Origin: Pseudoprimorskyibacter insulae
Lineage (GTDB): Bacteria > Pseudomonadota > Alphaproteobacteria > Rhodobacterales > Rhodobacteraceae
NCBI RefSeq assembly: GCF_900302505.1
Contig: NZ_OMOJ01000002.1
Span: 310,001-374,000 of the forward strand
Reading direction: 5' to 3'
Length of the DNA stretch: 64,000 bases
A program made the translations under genes and the position numbers. This document shows, piece after piece, positions 8,226-17,968 of the stretch; the first letter of the stretch is position 1, and each line of letters begins with the position of its first letter. The notes under the pieces were generated by a model, which searched no databases, was not told the origin of the DNA, and was given only the letters and a program-made list of their open reading frames with translations.

Positions 8226-8699
8226 TCAGTGGCTTTCCTTCAGCAACCGCTGTTTCTGGCGGTTCCAATCACGCTTGGCCTCTGATTCGCGCTTGTCGTG
8301 GTTCTTCTTGCCTTTGGCGATGCCGACCTTCAGCTTCACCTTGCCGCGATGGTTGAAATACATGACCAGCGGAACGATGGTCATGCCCTTGCGCTGGGTG
8401 TCATTCCACAGGCGGGCCAGTTCTCGCCGGCTGACCAGCAGCTTGCGGCGGCGGCGTTCTTCGTGGCTGAACATGGCGCGGTCATAGGGCGCGATATAGC
8501 TGTTCACCAACCACAATTCGCCGTTTTCCACTGCTGCATAGCTTTCGGCAATGTTCGAGGTGTTTTCGCGCAGCGATTTCACCTCGGACCCGGTCAGGAT
8601 GATGCCGCACTCGATATCGTCCTCGATTGCGTAATCGAAACGGGCACGCCGGTTTTCGGCGATGACTTTGTAATTGGGATCTGTCGTTTGTTTAGCCAT
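8226..8699 (-). CDS. smpB: SsrA-binding protein SmpB
   Basis: Binds tmRNA and delivers it to stalled ribosomes for trans-translation. 157 residues. The oligonucleotide-binding core is visible ([29 protein letters not shown] is the family N-terminal region; I cite VKSLRE and [15 protein letters not shown]), followed by [10 protein letters not shown] and the basic C-terminal tail rich in Lys and Arg that enters the decoding centre. I choose the ATG at 8699, at the conserved MAKQT-type beginning; the frame stays open 54 codons further but that part is not conserved. The tmRNA gene is not in this window. arfB at 37.5 kb gives a second rescue route. Confidence 0.96.
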   Translation of the reverse strand: MAKQTTDPNYKVIAENRRARFDYAIEDDIECGIILTGSEVKSLRENTSNIAESYAAVENGELWLVNSYIAPYDRAMFSHEERRRRKLLVSRRELARLWNDTQRKGMTIVPLVMYFNHRGKVKLKVGIAKGKKNHDKRESEAKRDWNRQKQRLLKESH

Positions 8700-8829
8700 G
8701 GTGGGCCAGAGATAATGCGCCGCTGCGGCTGTGTCCATGGAGGGCGCAAAGTTTCCCACAATGTCGGTTGCAGGCTGGACAGCGTCGCACAGAACGGGTT
8801 CGGTGGTCTCAATATCAAAGGAGCGCCCT

Positions 8830-10179
8830 ATGCGAGACGACAACTTTCTGAAAGAGAACAACGCACGCCACCTGTGGCACCCAATGGCGCATCCCGGCGA
8901 TCAACAGAAAAACCCGCCGCGGATCATCACCAAGGCCGAAGGCGTTCGGATCACCGATATTGACGAGCATTCGGTGGTGGATGCGGTTGGCGGGCTTTGG
9001 TGCGTCAACCTTGGCTATTCGAACGACGTGGTCAAAGAGGCGATCAGCAAGCAGCTTTACGATCTGCCCTACTATTCGGCCTTTGCCGGTACCACGAACC
9101 CCACCGCGATTGAGGCGAGCCTTGCCGTGCGCGAATACTTTGCCGACGATGGCATGGGCCGGGTGTTCTTTACCTCGGGCGGATCGGATTCGGTCGAAAC
9201 CTGTCTGCGACTGGCGCGTCAGTACCACCGCCTGCGCGGCGAACCGACGCGCACCAAGTTCCTGTCGCTGAAAAAGGGCTATCACGGTACCCATTTCGGC
9301 GGGGCCAGCGTGAATGGCAACAACCGCTTCCGCACCAAGTACGAACCGCTGTTGCCGGGATGTTTCCACTTGCCGTCGCCTTACACCTATCGCAACCCGT
9401 TCAACGAACGCGACGGCGCGGCGTTGGCGCAGGCGATTGCCTGTGCGATGGAAGATGAGATCGCCTTCCAGGGGGCCAATACCATCGCGGCCTTGATCAT
9501 GGAGCCGATTCAGGGCGCGGGCGGCGTGATTGTGCCGGACGAAACCTTCATGCCGCTGATGCGCGATATCTGCGACCGTCACGGCATTCTGCTCATCTCG
9601 GATGAGGTGATTACCGGGTTTGGCCGGACGGGCCATGGCTCGGGCGCGCGGCATTGGGGCGTGAAGCCCGATATGATGAGCACGGCCAAGGGCATCACCT
9701 CGGGGTATTTCCCGGTGGGCGCGGCCATGTTCAGCGAGGCCGTGGCAGACGTGTTCGAATCCTCGGGCGAAGAGGGCGGCATCTATCACGGCTACACTTA
9801 TTCGGCGCATCCGGTTGGCTCGGCGGCTGTTGTGGCGACATTGGCGGAAACCAAGCGTTTGAACACGCAGGCCAATGCCGCCGAACGCGGAACGCAGCTT
9901 TATGAAGGTGTGCTGGGGCTGGCGGAAAAGTACGACTTCATCGGTGATGTACGCGGTGGCCATGGCCTGATGACCGGGATCGAGCTTGTGTCGGATTCGG
10001 CGGCCAAAACGCCGATGGACGGGGCCACGATGACCCGCATTCAGGACGCCACCTATGAGGCGGGCGCGATGGTGCGGATCGGGATGCACAACATCCTGAT
10101 GTCGCCGCCGCTGACGATCACCGCCGACGAGGTAGACGTGATCATCAACGCGCTTGATGCGGGCTTCTCGGTGGTCTGA
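8830..10179 (+). CDS. Class III (omega) aminotransferase
   Basis: PLP enzyme of fold type I, class III, which usually moves a terminal amino group from an amine or omega-amino acid to pyruvate or another oxoacid. 449 residues. Visible motifs: ARHLWHPM near residue 10 (entry-site block), [18 protein letters not shown] near 110-127, GYHGTHFGG near 150, [14 protein letters not shown] near 255-268 with the PLP-binding Asp, and [15 protein letters not shown] near 282-296 with the PLP lysine. Start at 8830 has AAAGGAG seven bases upstream. It stands alone, divergent from smpB across 130 bp, and convergent with mtgA, so the physiological amine cannot be inferred from context. Confidence 0.88.
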   Translation: MRDDNFLKENNARHLWHPMAHPGDQQKNPPRIITKAEGVRITDIDEHSVVDAVGGLWCVNLGYSNDVVKEAISKQLYDLPYYSAFAGTTNPTAIEASLAVREYFADDGMGRVFFTSGGSDSVETCLRLARQYHRLRGEPTRTKFLSLKKGYHGTHFGGASVNGNNRFRTKYEPLLPGCFHLPSPYTYRNPFNERDGAALAQAIACAMEDEIAFQGANTIAALIMEPIQGAGGVIVPDETFMPLMRDICDRHGILLISDEVITGFGRTGHGSGARHWGVKPDMMSTAKGITSGYFPVGAAMFSEAVADVFESSGEEGGIYHGYTYSAHPVGSAAVVATLAETKRLNTQANAAERGTQLYEGVLGLAEKYDFIGDVRGGHGLMTGIELVSDSAAKTPMDGATMTRIQDATYEAGAMVRIGMHNILMSPPLTITADEVDVIINALDAGFSVV

Positions 10180-10182
10180 GGC

Positions 10183-10893
10183 CTATTCGAAACAAGCGGC
10201 GCGGCCATCCCTTTGGATGGTGGCCGCGCCGTCGATGATACTGGCCGCACGGCGGCGCACATAGCTGCTGGGGTTGCTGGCAGATCGCGTTTTCGGGGCG
10301 GGCAGAATGGCCGCCAGACGGGCGGCCTGCGTTGGCGACAGCGCCTCTGGCCCGACGCCAAAATAGTGACGGGCCGCGGCTTCGACGCCAAACACACCTT
10401 CGTCAAATTCGGCCACGTTCAGATACACCTCAAGAATACGGCGCTTGGACCAAAGACCTTCCACGACCGGTGTCAGGATCGCCTCCAGTGCCTTGCGGGT
10501 GTAGGTGCGGCCATGCCACAGAAAGACGTTCTTCACCACTTGCTGCGAAATGGTTGAGGCACCCCGCGCCCCGCCGTCTTCGATCGCGGCCTTCAGCGCG
10601 GCAACGTCAAAGCCCCAATGCGTGCAGAAATTGGCATCTTCGGCGGCGACAACGGATCGGAACATCACCGGGGCGATCTGATCGGCATCCACCCAGATAT
10701 GGTCGATCTGCCCAAGGCGCAGCTTTTCCGATGACATGTAGTAAGTGGTCGGCGGGTTAAACAGGCTGAACAACAGGATAACGGCCAACACCAAGGCAAC
10801 CACCAGCGCGACAAGACGCGCCAGCCATTTGGTGAGCCATCGAACCGGGTTGAAGCGCTTTTTGCTGCGCTTCTTCTTTGCCGCTTTGGCCAT
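10183..10893 (-). CDS. mtgA: Monofunctional biosynthetic peptidoglycan transglycosylase
   Basis: Polymerises lipid II glycan chains on the outer face of the inner membrane without crosslinking. 236 residues. A Lys/Arg-rich cytoplasmic start (KAAKKKRSKKRF) is followed by one membrane segment at about residues 25-45, then a GT51 domain: AAEDANFCTHWGFD near residue 83 with the catalytic Glu, GASTISQQVVKNVFLW near 110, EVYLNVAEF near 156. Its stop is only three bases from the stop of the convergent aminotransferase gene. A strong hairpin lies inside its last codons. Confidence 0.94.
   Translation of the reverse strand: MAKAAKKKRSKKRFNPVRWLTKWLARLVALVVALVLAVILLFSLFNPPTTYYMSSEKLRLGQIDHIWVDADQIAPVMFRSVVAAEDANFCTHWGFDVAALKAAIEDGGARGASTISQQVVKNVFLWHGRTYTRKALEAILTPVVEGLWSKRRILEVYLNVAEFDEGVFGVEAAARHYFGVGPEALSPTQAARLAAILPAPKTRSASNPSSYVRRRAASIIDGAATIQRDGRAACFE
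10198..10230 (-). terminator. Hairpin inside the 3' end of mtgA, possible terminator element for the convergent pair
   Basis: Arms GGCGCGGCC and GGCCGCGCC plus inner ATCC-CTTT-GGAT, with a 3-base bulge. With almost no space between the convergent genes, a stop signal for the opposite gene may have to sit in coding sequence. No T-run follows, so termination is not assured. Confidence 0.3.
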
Positions 10894-10977
10894 GTTTGCC
10901 TGTACCTGCCCAATCTTCGGTTTGTCGAACTATAGACCGGGTTGGCGGCGGGGAAAACAATCATGGGTCGAAAGGAC

Positions 10978-11013
10978 AACAGACCTGTGCGCTGGAGATC
11001 GCACAGGCCTGTT
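10978..11013. other. 14-bp inverted repeat (one mismatch) upstream of mtgA
   Basis: AACAGACCTGTGCG and CGCACAGGCCTGTT flank CTGGAGAT. The CCTGTGCG part recurs once more near 11171. There is no T-run on either side. It could be an operator or part of a structured RNA. Confidence 0.45.
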
Positions 11014-11042
11014 AAGGTCTTACATACACATGAGCAAAGCTC

Positions 11043-11069
11043 GCTCTGTTTAGGGAGGTAAATCAGAGC
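11043..11069. other. Hairpin with GGGAGG / CCTCCC loop
   Basis: GCTCTG-TTTA pairs with TAAA-(T)-CAGAGC around a six-base loop. On the minus strand the loop reads CCTCCC, complementary to Shine-Dalgarno sequences, as in the loops of some alphaproteobacterial small RNAs; on the plus strand it reads GGGAGG. No flanking promoter or terminator was found, so this is only a candidate. Confidence 0.35.
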
Positions 11070-11185
11070 ATGCTACAAGCATAGGCTGCAAACGAGCCAA
11101 AATAGCGCAAGGTTTGCGGCGATAAAAAGGTTAATCAATTATTAAGGGAGTTGGTGCCGAGGCGCACACGGACCTGTGCGGACCA

Positions 11186-11214
11186 GAAAAAGGGCGGCCA
11201 CTTGGGCCGCCCTT
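11186..11214 (-). terminator. Intrinsic terminator after gltB
   Basis: On the minus strand AAGGGCGGCC-CAAGT-GGCCGCCCTT followed by TTTC, just beyond the gltB stop. Confidence 0.85.
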
Positions 11215-11220
11215 GGTGTT

Positions 11221-14200
11221 TTATTCCGCCGGAATGGCTTCTTTTTCGATGCCGATCGGGTTGTCCAGCTTGTTCAGCATCTCGATCGGGCAGACCTGCA
11301 AGAACTTCGGCAGCTCTTCGTCCCAGTGCTGAAGCAGATCCAGCGCTTTGCGACTGCCGGTCTCATCCGCATGACGCTGAACAAGCGAGCGTAGAACCTC
11401 GGTCCAGTGGTCCGTGGTGACCGGGCAGGTCACCAGCGATTCCATGTTCATCAGCGATTCTGCCTCTCCGTTCGGATCGTACAGGAACGCCATGCCGCCG
11501 GTCATTCCCGCGCCAAAGTTCGCGCCGATGGGGCCAAGGATCACGGCCATGCCGCCGGTCATGTATTCACAACCGTTCGATCCGCAGCCTTCGACAACCA
11601 CGCTGGCACCCGAGTTACGGACGGCGAAACGTTCGCCCGCGCGGCCTGCTGCAAACAGGAAGCCATCGGTTGCGCCATAAAGCACGGTGTTGCCGATGAT
11701 CGTGTTCTCAGATGCCACCAGCGGCGAAGCCATCGGCGGACGCACGACAATCGTGCCGCCCGACAGGCCTTTGCCGACATAGTCGTTGGCATCGCCCGAG
11801 ACTTCGATCTTCAGACCCGGCGCCGCAAAGGCCCCCAGCGACTGACCGGCAGAGCCCGTCAGCTTGACCGTCAGGTGATCCGGCTGAAGCGCGTTGCGCA
11901 TGCCAAAGTTCCGAACGATGTGCGACGAGGTGCGCGTGCCCACGGTGCGGTGCGTGTTCTGCACAGCATAGGACAGTTGCATCTTTTCGCCGTCCCTCAG
12001 GAAGCGGGCCGCGTCACGTACGATTTCGGCGTCCAGCGTGTCCGGCACGGCATTGCGCGGGCGGTCACGGTTGTACTCGATATCGTCCGAGCCATCGACA
12101 CGGATCAGAAGCGGGTTCAGGTCCAGATCATCCAGGTGATCCGAGCCACGCGATACTTGACGCAGCAGGTCAGCACGGCCGATGACATCATCCATCGAAC
12201 GTGCGCCAATCGACGCCAGAATCTCGCGCACTTCTTGTGCGTAGAAGGTGATCAGGTTGACGACCTTATCCGCGGTGCCGGTGAACTTGGCACGCAGGGC
12301 CGCGTCTTGGGTACACACGCCGACCGGGCAGGTGTTCGACTGACACTGACGGACCATGATGCAGCCCATCGCGATCAGGGCGGCGGTGCCGATGCCGTAT
12401 TCTTCGGCACCCATCATCGCAGCCATGACAATGTCACGACCCGTGCGCAGGCCACCATCCGTCCGCAGCACAACGCGCGAACGCAGATTGTTCATTGCCA
12501 GAACCTGATGCGCTTCGGTCAGGCCCATTTCCCACGGCAGACCTGCATACTTAATCGAGGTCGCAGGCGATGCGCCCGTGCCGCCGTTGTGGCCCGAGAT
12601 CAGGATGATGTCGGCCTTGGCCTTGGCCACGCCTGCGGCGATGGTGCCAACGCCCGAAGATGCCACCAGCTTGACAGTTACTTTCACGGTCGGGTTGATC
12701 TGCTTCAGATCATAGATGAGCTGGGCCAGATCTTCGATCGAGTAGATGTCGTGGTGCGGCGGCGGCGAAATCAGCGTCACGCCTTTGGTCGAGTGACGCA
12801 GACGCGCGATCAGGTCGGTGACTTTCATCCCCGGCAGCTGGCCGCCTTCACCCGGCTTGGCACCCTGCGCGACCTTGATCTCAAGCTCTTCGCAGTGGTT
12901 CAGGTATTCAGCGGTCACACCAAAGCGGCCCGACGCCACCTGCTTGATCTTCGCAGAGGGGTTGTCGCCGTTGGGCTCCGGTACGAAATGTGCCGGATCT
13001 TCACCGCCCTCGCCCGAGTCGGACTTGGCGCCGATGCGGTTCATGGCCACGTTCAGCAGTTTGTGCGCTTCGGGCGACAGGGCGCCAAGCGACATACCGG
13101 GCGTAACGAAACGCTTGCGGATCGAGGTGATGCTTTCGACCTCTTCGATCGGAACCGGCTTGCCCAGCGGCTTCATGGCCAGCAGGTCACGCAAGTGGAT
13201 CGGCGGGTTGGCCTGCATTGCTTTCGAATACTGCTGCCACAGGGCAAACGACGCCTTGTCACAGGCCGCCTGCATCAGGTGCATGGTCTGCGCACCCCAA
13301 GCATGGGTTTCGCCCGACTTACGTGCCTTGTAGAAGCCGCCGATCGGCAGAACGTCCTGACCGCCGCCAAGCCCGAGGCGGTGAACCTCTTCGGCTTTGG
13401 TCTGGATGCCCGAAACGCCGATCCCCGAGATGCGGGAAATCATGCCGGGGAAGAACTCGGCGCACATGGCGCGGCTCAGGCCGACAGCTTCGAAGTTCAG
13501 ACCGCCGCGATAGGACGAGATGACCGAGATGCCCATCTTGGACATGATCTTCAGCAAGCCCTGATCGATGGCTTCACGGTACTTGCTGACCGCTTCTGTC
13601 AACGAGATGTCCAGCAGGCCACGGTTGATACGGTCGGCCAACGAATCTTCGGCCAGATAAGCGTTGACCACGGTGGCACCGGCTCCGATCAGCACTGCAA
13701 AGTAATGCGGGTCGATACATTCCGCCGAACGCACGTTCAGCGAACAGAAGGTGCGCAGGCCCTTGCGGGTCAGGTGCGAATGCACCGCCGATGTCGCGAG
13801 GATCATCGGCATGCCAACTTTGTCGGCATCGGCGTGGTGGTCTGTCAGGATCAGGTGGCCAGCACCCGAACGCACGGCGTCTTCGGCCTCAATGCGGATC
13901 CGCTCAAGGTGTTCGCGCAGTGCGCCGTTGCCCGAACCTGCCGGGAAGGTACAGTCGATCTCAACGCAATCGGCATTGAAATGTGTCTTCAGGTCTTCGA
14001 ACTGTGCGTTGCCGACAAAGGGGCTGTCCAGAACCAGGATCTCGGTCTGGGCGCTGCTTTCGTCCAGCACGTTCTTGAGGTTGCCAAACCGTGTCTTCAG
14101 GCTCATGACGCGGAATTCGCGCAGGCTGTCGATCGGCGGGTTGGTCACCTGGCTGAAGTTCTGGCGGAAGTAATGCGACAGCGGGCGGTACTTTTTCGAA

Positions 14201-15759
14201 AGCACAGCCGACGGCGTGTCATCACCCATCGAGGCGATGGATTCCTTGCCGTCCTCGGCCATCGGCGCGAGGATCTGTTCCAGTTCTTCAACGGTGTAGC
14301 CTGCCGAAATCTGGCGGCGGCGCAGCTCAGCACCCGAGAACATCGGGGCTTCGTTCACCTTGGCCAGCGCATCGTCCAGTTCGTTGATCTTGCCGACCCA
14401 GTCGCTGAAGGGCTGGCTTGCGGCCAGACGGTTCTTGATTTCGACGTCGTGATAGAGCTTGCCCTCTTTCATATCGACGGCAATCATCTGGCCCGGTCCA
14501 AGCGCGCCTTTTTCACGGGCGGTCGCCTCATCCGTCGGAACCATGCCGATTTCCGAACCTGCGATCAGCATGTTGTCACCGGTCACGACATAGCGCATCG
14601 GGCGCAGGCCGTTGCGGTCCAGACCGCCACAGACCCAACGACCGTCGGTCATGGCCAGCGCAGCGGGGCCGTCCCACGGCTCCATCACGCTGTTGCAATA
14701 GCTGTACATGTCCTGCCACGCCTGCGGCAGTTCGTTGGCCTGCTTGGACCACGATTCCGGCACCAGCATGGTTTTCGCCATGGGCGCGTTGCGGCCCGCG
14801 CGGACCAGGACTTCGAACACGGCGTCAAGCGCGGCCGAGTCCGAAGCGCCGGTTGCAATGATCGGCTTGATGTCTTCAGCATGATCGCCAAAGGCAGAGG
14901 AAGCCATGCGGATCTCATGGCTCTTCATCCAGTTGACGTTGCCTTTCAGCGTGTTGATTTCGCCGTTGTGCGCCAGCATGCGGAACGGCTGGGCCAGCCA
15001 CCACTGCGGGAAAGTGTTGGTCGAATAACGCTGGTGATAAATGGCGAAGGCCGATTCAAAGCGTTCGTCCTGAAGGTCGGGATAGAAGTCCGCAACCTGT
15101 TCGGCCAGCATCATGCCTTTGTAGATGATCGAACGGCAGGACAGCGACGCGATGTACAGCTGGCCCACGCCAGCGGCAGCCGCGGCCTTTTCGATGCGAC
15201 GACGGATGACATAGAGTTCACGCTCGAACTCTTCTTCGCCGATGCCTTTGGCGTTCGAGATCAGGATTTGTTCGATTTCCGGGCGCGTGGCGTTTGCCTT
15301 TTCGCCCAGGCAATCGACGTTCACCGGAACGTGGCGCCAACCATAGATGTAGTGGCCCATGCGCAGAACTTCGGTTTCCACAATGGTCCGGCAGGTTTCC
15401 TGCGCGCCAAAATCGGTGCGGGGCAGGAAGACCTGACCCACGGCCATCAATTCGTTCATGCGCGGCTTGTGGCCGGTGCGGTCGATCTGGTCGTAGAAGA
15501 AGGCCACCGGGATCTGCACGTGAATGCCCGCGCCGTCACCGGTTTTGCCGTCGGCGTCAACAGCGCCACGGTGCCAAATGGCTTTCAGCGCGGTGATGCC
15601 TGCATCAACAACCTTACGGCTGGGCTTGCCATCCAGCGAAACAACAAGGCCAACGCCGCAGGACGAATGCTCTTCCTCTTCCGAGTAAAGACCGTTCTCG
15701 GCCAGCCATTTGCGCTTGGCTTCCATTTCGGCTGCCCAGTTTGCGTCGAATGTGGTCAT
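11221..15759 (-). CDS. gltB: Glutamate synthase (NADPH) large subunit
   Basis: Makes two glutamates from glutamine and 2-oxoglutarate in ammonia assimilation, with GltD supplying electrons. 1512 residues, standard length. Order: a short propeptide ending before Cys34 (HSSCGVGLV), whose N-terminal Cys is the glutaminase nucleophile; class II amidotransferase domain to about residue 430; central domain; FMN-binding synthase domain about 830-1210 with SGHNGGTGASP and the [3Fe-4S] cysteines in CIMVRQCQSNTCPVGVC; then the GXGXG beta-helix domain to the end. GGAGG lies nine bases before the ATG. It is the last gene of gltD-GFA-gltB and is followed by a good terminator. Confidence 0.97.
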   Translation of the reverse strand: MTTFDANWAAEMEAKRKWLAENGLYSEEEEHSSCGVGLVVSLDGKPSRKVVDAGITALKAIWHRGAVDADGKTGDGAGIHVQIPVAFFYDQIDRTGHKPRMNELMAVGQVFLPRTDFGAQETCRTIVETEVLRMGHYIYGWRHVPVNVDCLGEKANATRPEIEQILISNAKGIGEEEFERELYVIRRRIEKAAAAAGVGQLYIASLSCRSIIYKGMMLAEQVADFYPDLQDERFESAFAIYHQRYSTNTFPQWWLAQPFRMLAHNGEINTLKGNVNWMKSHEIRMASSAFGDHAEDIKPIIATGASDSAALDAVFEVLVRAGRNAPMAKTMLVPESWSKQANELPQAWQDMYSYCNSVMEPWDGPAALAMTDGRWVCGGLDRNGLRPMRYVVTGDNMLIAGSEIGMVPTDEATAREKGALGPGQMIAVDMKEGKLYHDVEIKNRLAASQPFSDWVGKINELDDALAKVNEAPMFSGAELRRRQISAGYTVEELEQILAPMAEDGKESIASMGDDTPSAVLSKKYRPLSHYFRQNFSQVTNPPIDSLREFRVMSLKTRFGNLKNVLDESSAQTEILVLDSPFVGNAQFEDLKTHFNADCVEIDCTFPAGSGNGALREHLERIRIEAEDAVRSGAGHLILTDHHADADKVGMPMILATSAVHSHLTRKGLRTFCSLNVRSAECIDPHYFAVLIGAGATVVNAYLAEDSLADRINRGLLDISLTEAVSKYREAIDQGLLKIMSKMGISVISSYRGGLNFEAVGLSRAMCAEFFPGMISRISGIGVSGIQTKAEEVHRLGLGGGQDVLPIGGFYKARKSGETHAWGAQTMHLMQAACDKASFALWQQYSKAMQANPPIHLRDLLAMKPLGKPVPIEEVESITSIRKRFVTPGMSLGALSPEAHKLLNVAMNRIGAKSDSGEGGEDPAHFVPEPNGDNPSAKIKQVASGRFGVTAEYLNHCEELEIKVAQGAKPGEGGQLPGMKVTDLIARLRHSTKGVTLISPPPHHDIYSIEDLAQLIYDLKQINPTVKVTVKLVASSGVGTIAAGVAKAKADIILISGHNGGTGASPATSIKYAGLPWEMGLTEAHQVLAMNNLRSRVVLRTDGGLRTGRDIVMAAMMGAEEYGIGTAALIAMGCIMVRQCQSNTCPVGVCTQDAALRAKFTGTADKVVNLITFYAQEVREILASIGARSMDDVIGRADLLRQVSRGSDHLDDLDLNPLLIRVDGSDDIEYNRDRPRNAVPDTLDAEIVRDAARFLRDGEKMQLSYAVQNTHRTVGTRTSSHIVRNFGMRNALQPDHLTVKLTGSAGQSLGAFAAPGLKIEVSGDANDYVGKGLSGGTIVVRPPMASPLVASENTIIGNTVLYGATDGFLFAAGRAGERFAVRNSGASVVVEGCGSNGCEYMTGGMAVILGPIGANFGAGMTGGMAFLYDPNGEAESLMNMESLVTCPVTTDHWTEVLRSLVQRHADETGSRKALDLLQHWDEELPKFLQVCPIEMLNKLDNPIGIEKEAIPAE

Positions 15760-15847
15760 GGCTTTGATCCTCCATGCAGTGCCGCAGGTGCGGCGGTGAA
15801 ATCTTTGCTAGACCGCCCGTGCGGGCGTTCCATTAGGTCTGTTCGGG

Positions 15848-16303
15848 TCAGCCCGCCTTAAGCGGGCCGTCTTCGTCCAACACCGGAAACTTGGCCACGC
15901 AATCCGCGCGGGTCAGTTGGGTCCGATCCGTCCCGGCAAAGCTGTAGCTGTCCGGTTTGTGGTCGAAGTATATTTCGTTCGTGATCTCGAACCCGTTGGG
16001 ATCGTCAAACAGTCCCATGGGCAGTTCGTAATTGCCCGACCATTCGCTTTCCATTGTGACCCTGAAATACAGGTTCGAACCACATTGTTTGCACCAGGCC
16101 CGTTCGGCCCAGCGGGAACTTTGCAGGCGGGCGATGTTGTGTTCGCCCTGCCAAACCACCTTGTCCGCAGGAACCGTCACGCCGATCAGGGCCGAGCCGG
16201 TCCACCGGCGACACATCGGGCAATGGCAGATGCCTGCCGTGCTGGGCACATTGCGTGCGGTGAAGATAACCGCGCCGCACATGCATCCTCCGGTTCGCTG
16301 CAT
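15848..16303 (-). CDS. GFA-family zinc-binding protein (CENP-V/GFA fold)
   Basis: 151 residues of the glutathione-dependent formaldehyde-activating enzyme (GFA) / CENP-V fold. The zinc ligands are seen as CMCG (Cys7, Cys9), CHCPMCRRWTG (Cys26, Cys28, Cys31) and WCKQCGSNL near 92-100. Actual activity of most family members is unknown; few are real formaldehyde-glutathione catalysts. It sits between gltD (9 bp upstream) and gltB (88 bp downstream) on the same strand, so it is surely co-transcribed with glutamate synthase, though a biochemical tie is only a guess. Codon use looks like that of its neighbours. Confidence 0.88.
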   Translation of the reverse strand: MQRTGGCMCGAVIFTARNVPSTAGICHCPMCRRWTGSALIGVTVPADKVVWQGEHNIARLQSSRWAERAWCKQCGSNLYFRVTMESEWSGNYELPMGLFDDPNGFEITNEIYFDHKPDSYSFAGTDRTQLTRADCVAKFPVLDEDGPLKAG

Positions 16304-16312
16304 CGCTGCTCC

Positions 16313-17746
16313 TTACTCGGCCGCTACGGCCTTGGCCGACAGGTCGGCCAGAATGGCATCGGCGCAATCGCGACCGTCGCGGATGGCCCACACAACCAGC
16401 GATGCACCGCGCACGATGTCGCCAATGGCATAGACGCCGGGCAGGGCGGTGCGGCCACTGGTGAATTCGGCCTTCACGGTGCCCCAACGGGTCACTTCCA
16501 GTTCCGCGCAGCCCCAGAGCGTCGGCAGGTCTTCGGGTTCAAAGCCCAGGGCCTTGATGACCAGATCCGCCGGTTCGGTGTAATCCGACCCTTCGATCAG
16601 TTCCGGGCTTTGACGGCCCGATGCATCGGGAAGGCCCAGACGCATTTTCTGCGCCATCACGCCTTCGACGGCATCACCGGTAAAGCCCTTGGGGGCGGTC
16701 AGCCATTCGAACACCACTCCTTCTTCTTCGGCGTTCTGCGTTTCGCGCTGCGAGCCGGGCATGTTGGCGCGGTCACGGCGATACATGCACTTCACGCTTT
16801 CGGCGCCCTGGCGGATCGCGGTACGCACGCAGTCCATCGCGGTGTCACCGCCGCCGATCACGACGACCTTTTTGCCGTTTGCGTTCAGCTCGCCGCTTTC
16901 GAACTCGGGCACGGTGTCTCCAAAGTTCGACGCGCGGTTGGACGCGGTCAGATAGTCGATGGCGCGGACGATGCCCGTGGCACCCGAACCGGGGCCTTGA
17001 AGATCGCGCGATTTGTAAACGCCCGTCGCGATGATCACCGCGTCATGGGTGCTGCGGATTTCTTCGAATGTTATATCTTCGCCGACGGCGCAGTTCATCT
17101 TGAAGGTCACGCCGCTTTTTTCGAGCAGCTCAACACGGCGCATGACCACGTCTTTTTCCAGCTTGAAGCCCGGAATGCCGTAGGTCAGCAGGCCGCCTGC
17201 GCGGTCGTACCGGTCGTATACGGTGACTTGAAGGCCCGCGCGGCGAAGCATGTCCGCGGCGGCAAGCCCGCCGGGGCCCGCACCGATGATGCCAACGCTT
17301 TCGGCGCGTTCCTGAACCGGCGCGATCGGCTGAACCCAGCCTTTTTCCCACGCGGTGTCCGTGATGTACTTTTCAACCGAGCCGATGGTCACGGTGCCGT
17401 GGCCCGATTGTTCGATCACACAGTTGCCTTCGCACAGACGGTCTTGCGGGCAAATGCGGCCGCAGATTTCCGGGAAGGTGTTGGTGGCCTGGCTGACGCC
17501 ATATGCCTCTTCCAGGCGGCCGGTCGCGGTCAGGCGAAGCCAGTCGGGAATGTTGTTGTGCAGCGGGCAGTGGCTTTGGCAATACGGCACACCGCACTGG
17601 CTGCAGCGGCTGGCTTGCTCTTCGGCTTTGGCAGCTGCAAACTCGGCATAGATCTCATCGAAGTCCTGTTTACGGTCTTCGGCGGCACGCTTGGACGGCA
17701 TGTCGCGGTTGATCTGTACGAATTTCAGCATCGGCTGTTTCGCCAT
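16313..17746 (-). CDS. gltD: Glutamate synthase (NADPH) small subunit
   Basis: Takes electrons from NADPH through FAD and two [4Fe-4S] clusters to the GltB subunit. 477 residues. The N-terminal cluster domain shows CSQCGVPYCQSHCPL near residues 47-61 and CGRICPQDRLCEGNC near 94-108; the FAD Rossmann motif is GIIGAGPGGLAAAD near 151; the NADPH motif is VVIGGGDTAMDC near 294-305; GVYAIGDIVRGASLVVWAI near the end is the usual FAD-closing block. First gene of the operon; a 13-bp palindrome lies in its upstream region. Confidence 0.97.
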   Translation of the reverse strand: MAKQPMLKFVQINRDMPSKRAAEDRKQDFDEIYAEFAAAKAEEQASRCSQCGVPYCQSHCPLHNNIPDWLRLTATGRLEEAYGVSQATNTFPEICGRICPQDRLCEGNCVIEQSGHGTVTIGSVEKYITDTAWEKGWVQPIAPVQERAESVGIIGAGPGGLAAADMLRRAGLQVTVYDRYDRAGGLLTYGIPGFKLEKDVVMRRVELLEKSGVTFKMNCAVGEDITFEEIRSTHDAVIIATGVYKSRDLQGPGSGATGIVRAIDYLTASNRASNFGDTVPEFESGELNANGKKVVVIGGGDTAMDCVRTAIRQGAESVKCMYRRDRANMPGSQRETQNAEEEGVVFEWLTAPKGFTGDAVEGVMAQKMRLGLPDASGRQSPELIEGSDYTEPADLVIKALGFEPEDLPTLWGCAELEVTRWGTVKAEFTSGRTALPGVYAIGDIVRGASLVVWAIRDGRDCADAILADLSAKAVAAE

Positions 17747-17831
17747 GTTGCGTCACTCCCGGAATCTGGTCTGAGCGCTTCTATTACGAGAACGCGAAAA
17801 GAAAGAAAAGTCAGTCGTGCTGACCTATATT

Positions 17832-17844
17832 GAGAAAGTTTCTC
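17832..17844. promoter_or_regulatory. 13-bp palindrome GAGAAAGTTTCTC in the gltD/uppP divergent region
   Basis: The dyad lies 86 bp before the gltD start, directly next to AATATAGG on the minus strand, a possible -10 element. A repressor or activator of the gltD operon could bind here. The match is by symmetry and place only. Confidence 0.35.
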
Positions 17845-17968
17845 TGCATTTGCAAGGTTCTGGGGAAATAATCGAAAATTTATAGTCCGAAGTGGACCTA
17901 AATCCGCCCTTCCGATTGAAATTGCTTGGTTTATACCAGTGGCACAAATTTCTGCACAGGCAAACCCA

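Larger units (their letters stand above)
10894..11220. other. 327-bp intergenic stretch with two hairpins
   Basis: No protein gene is convincing here. It holds the mtgA upstream region, two hairpins listed separately (10978-11013, 11043-11069) and the gltB terminator. The middle part (11095-11150) is AT-rich. A small RNA is possible but no clear promoter was seen. Confidence 0.5.

Noticed and set aside
8700-8861. Longer N-terminus for SmpB
   Set aside because: The frame is open but unconserved and runs into the divergent promoter region; the family start is at 8699.
11407-15861. A 1484-codon open frame antisense to gltB
   Set aside because: Caused by the codon bias of gltB; no recognisable domain, no ribosome site, and gltB itself is unmistakable. 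The same applies to long antisense frames over the alpha-2-macroglobulin and class III aminotransferase genes.
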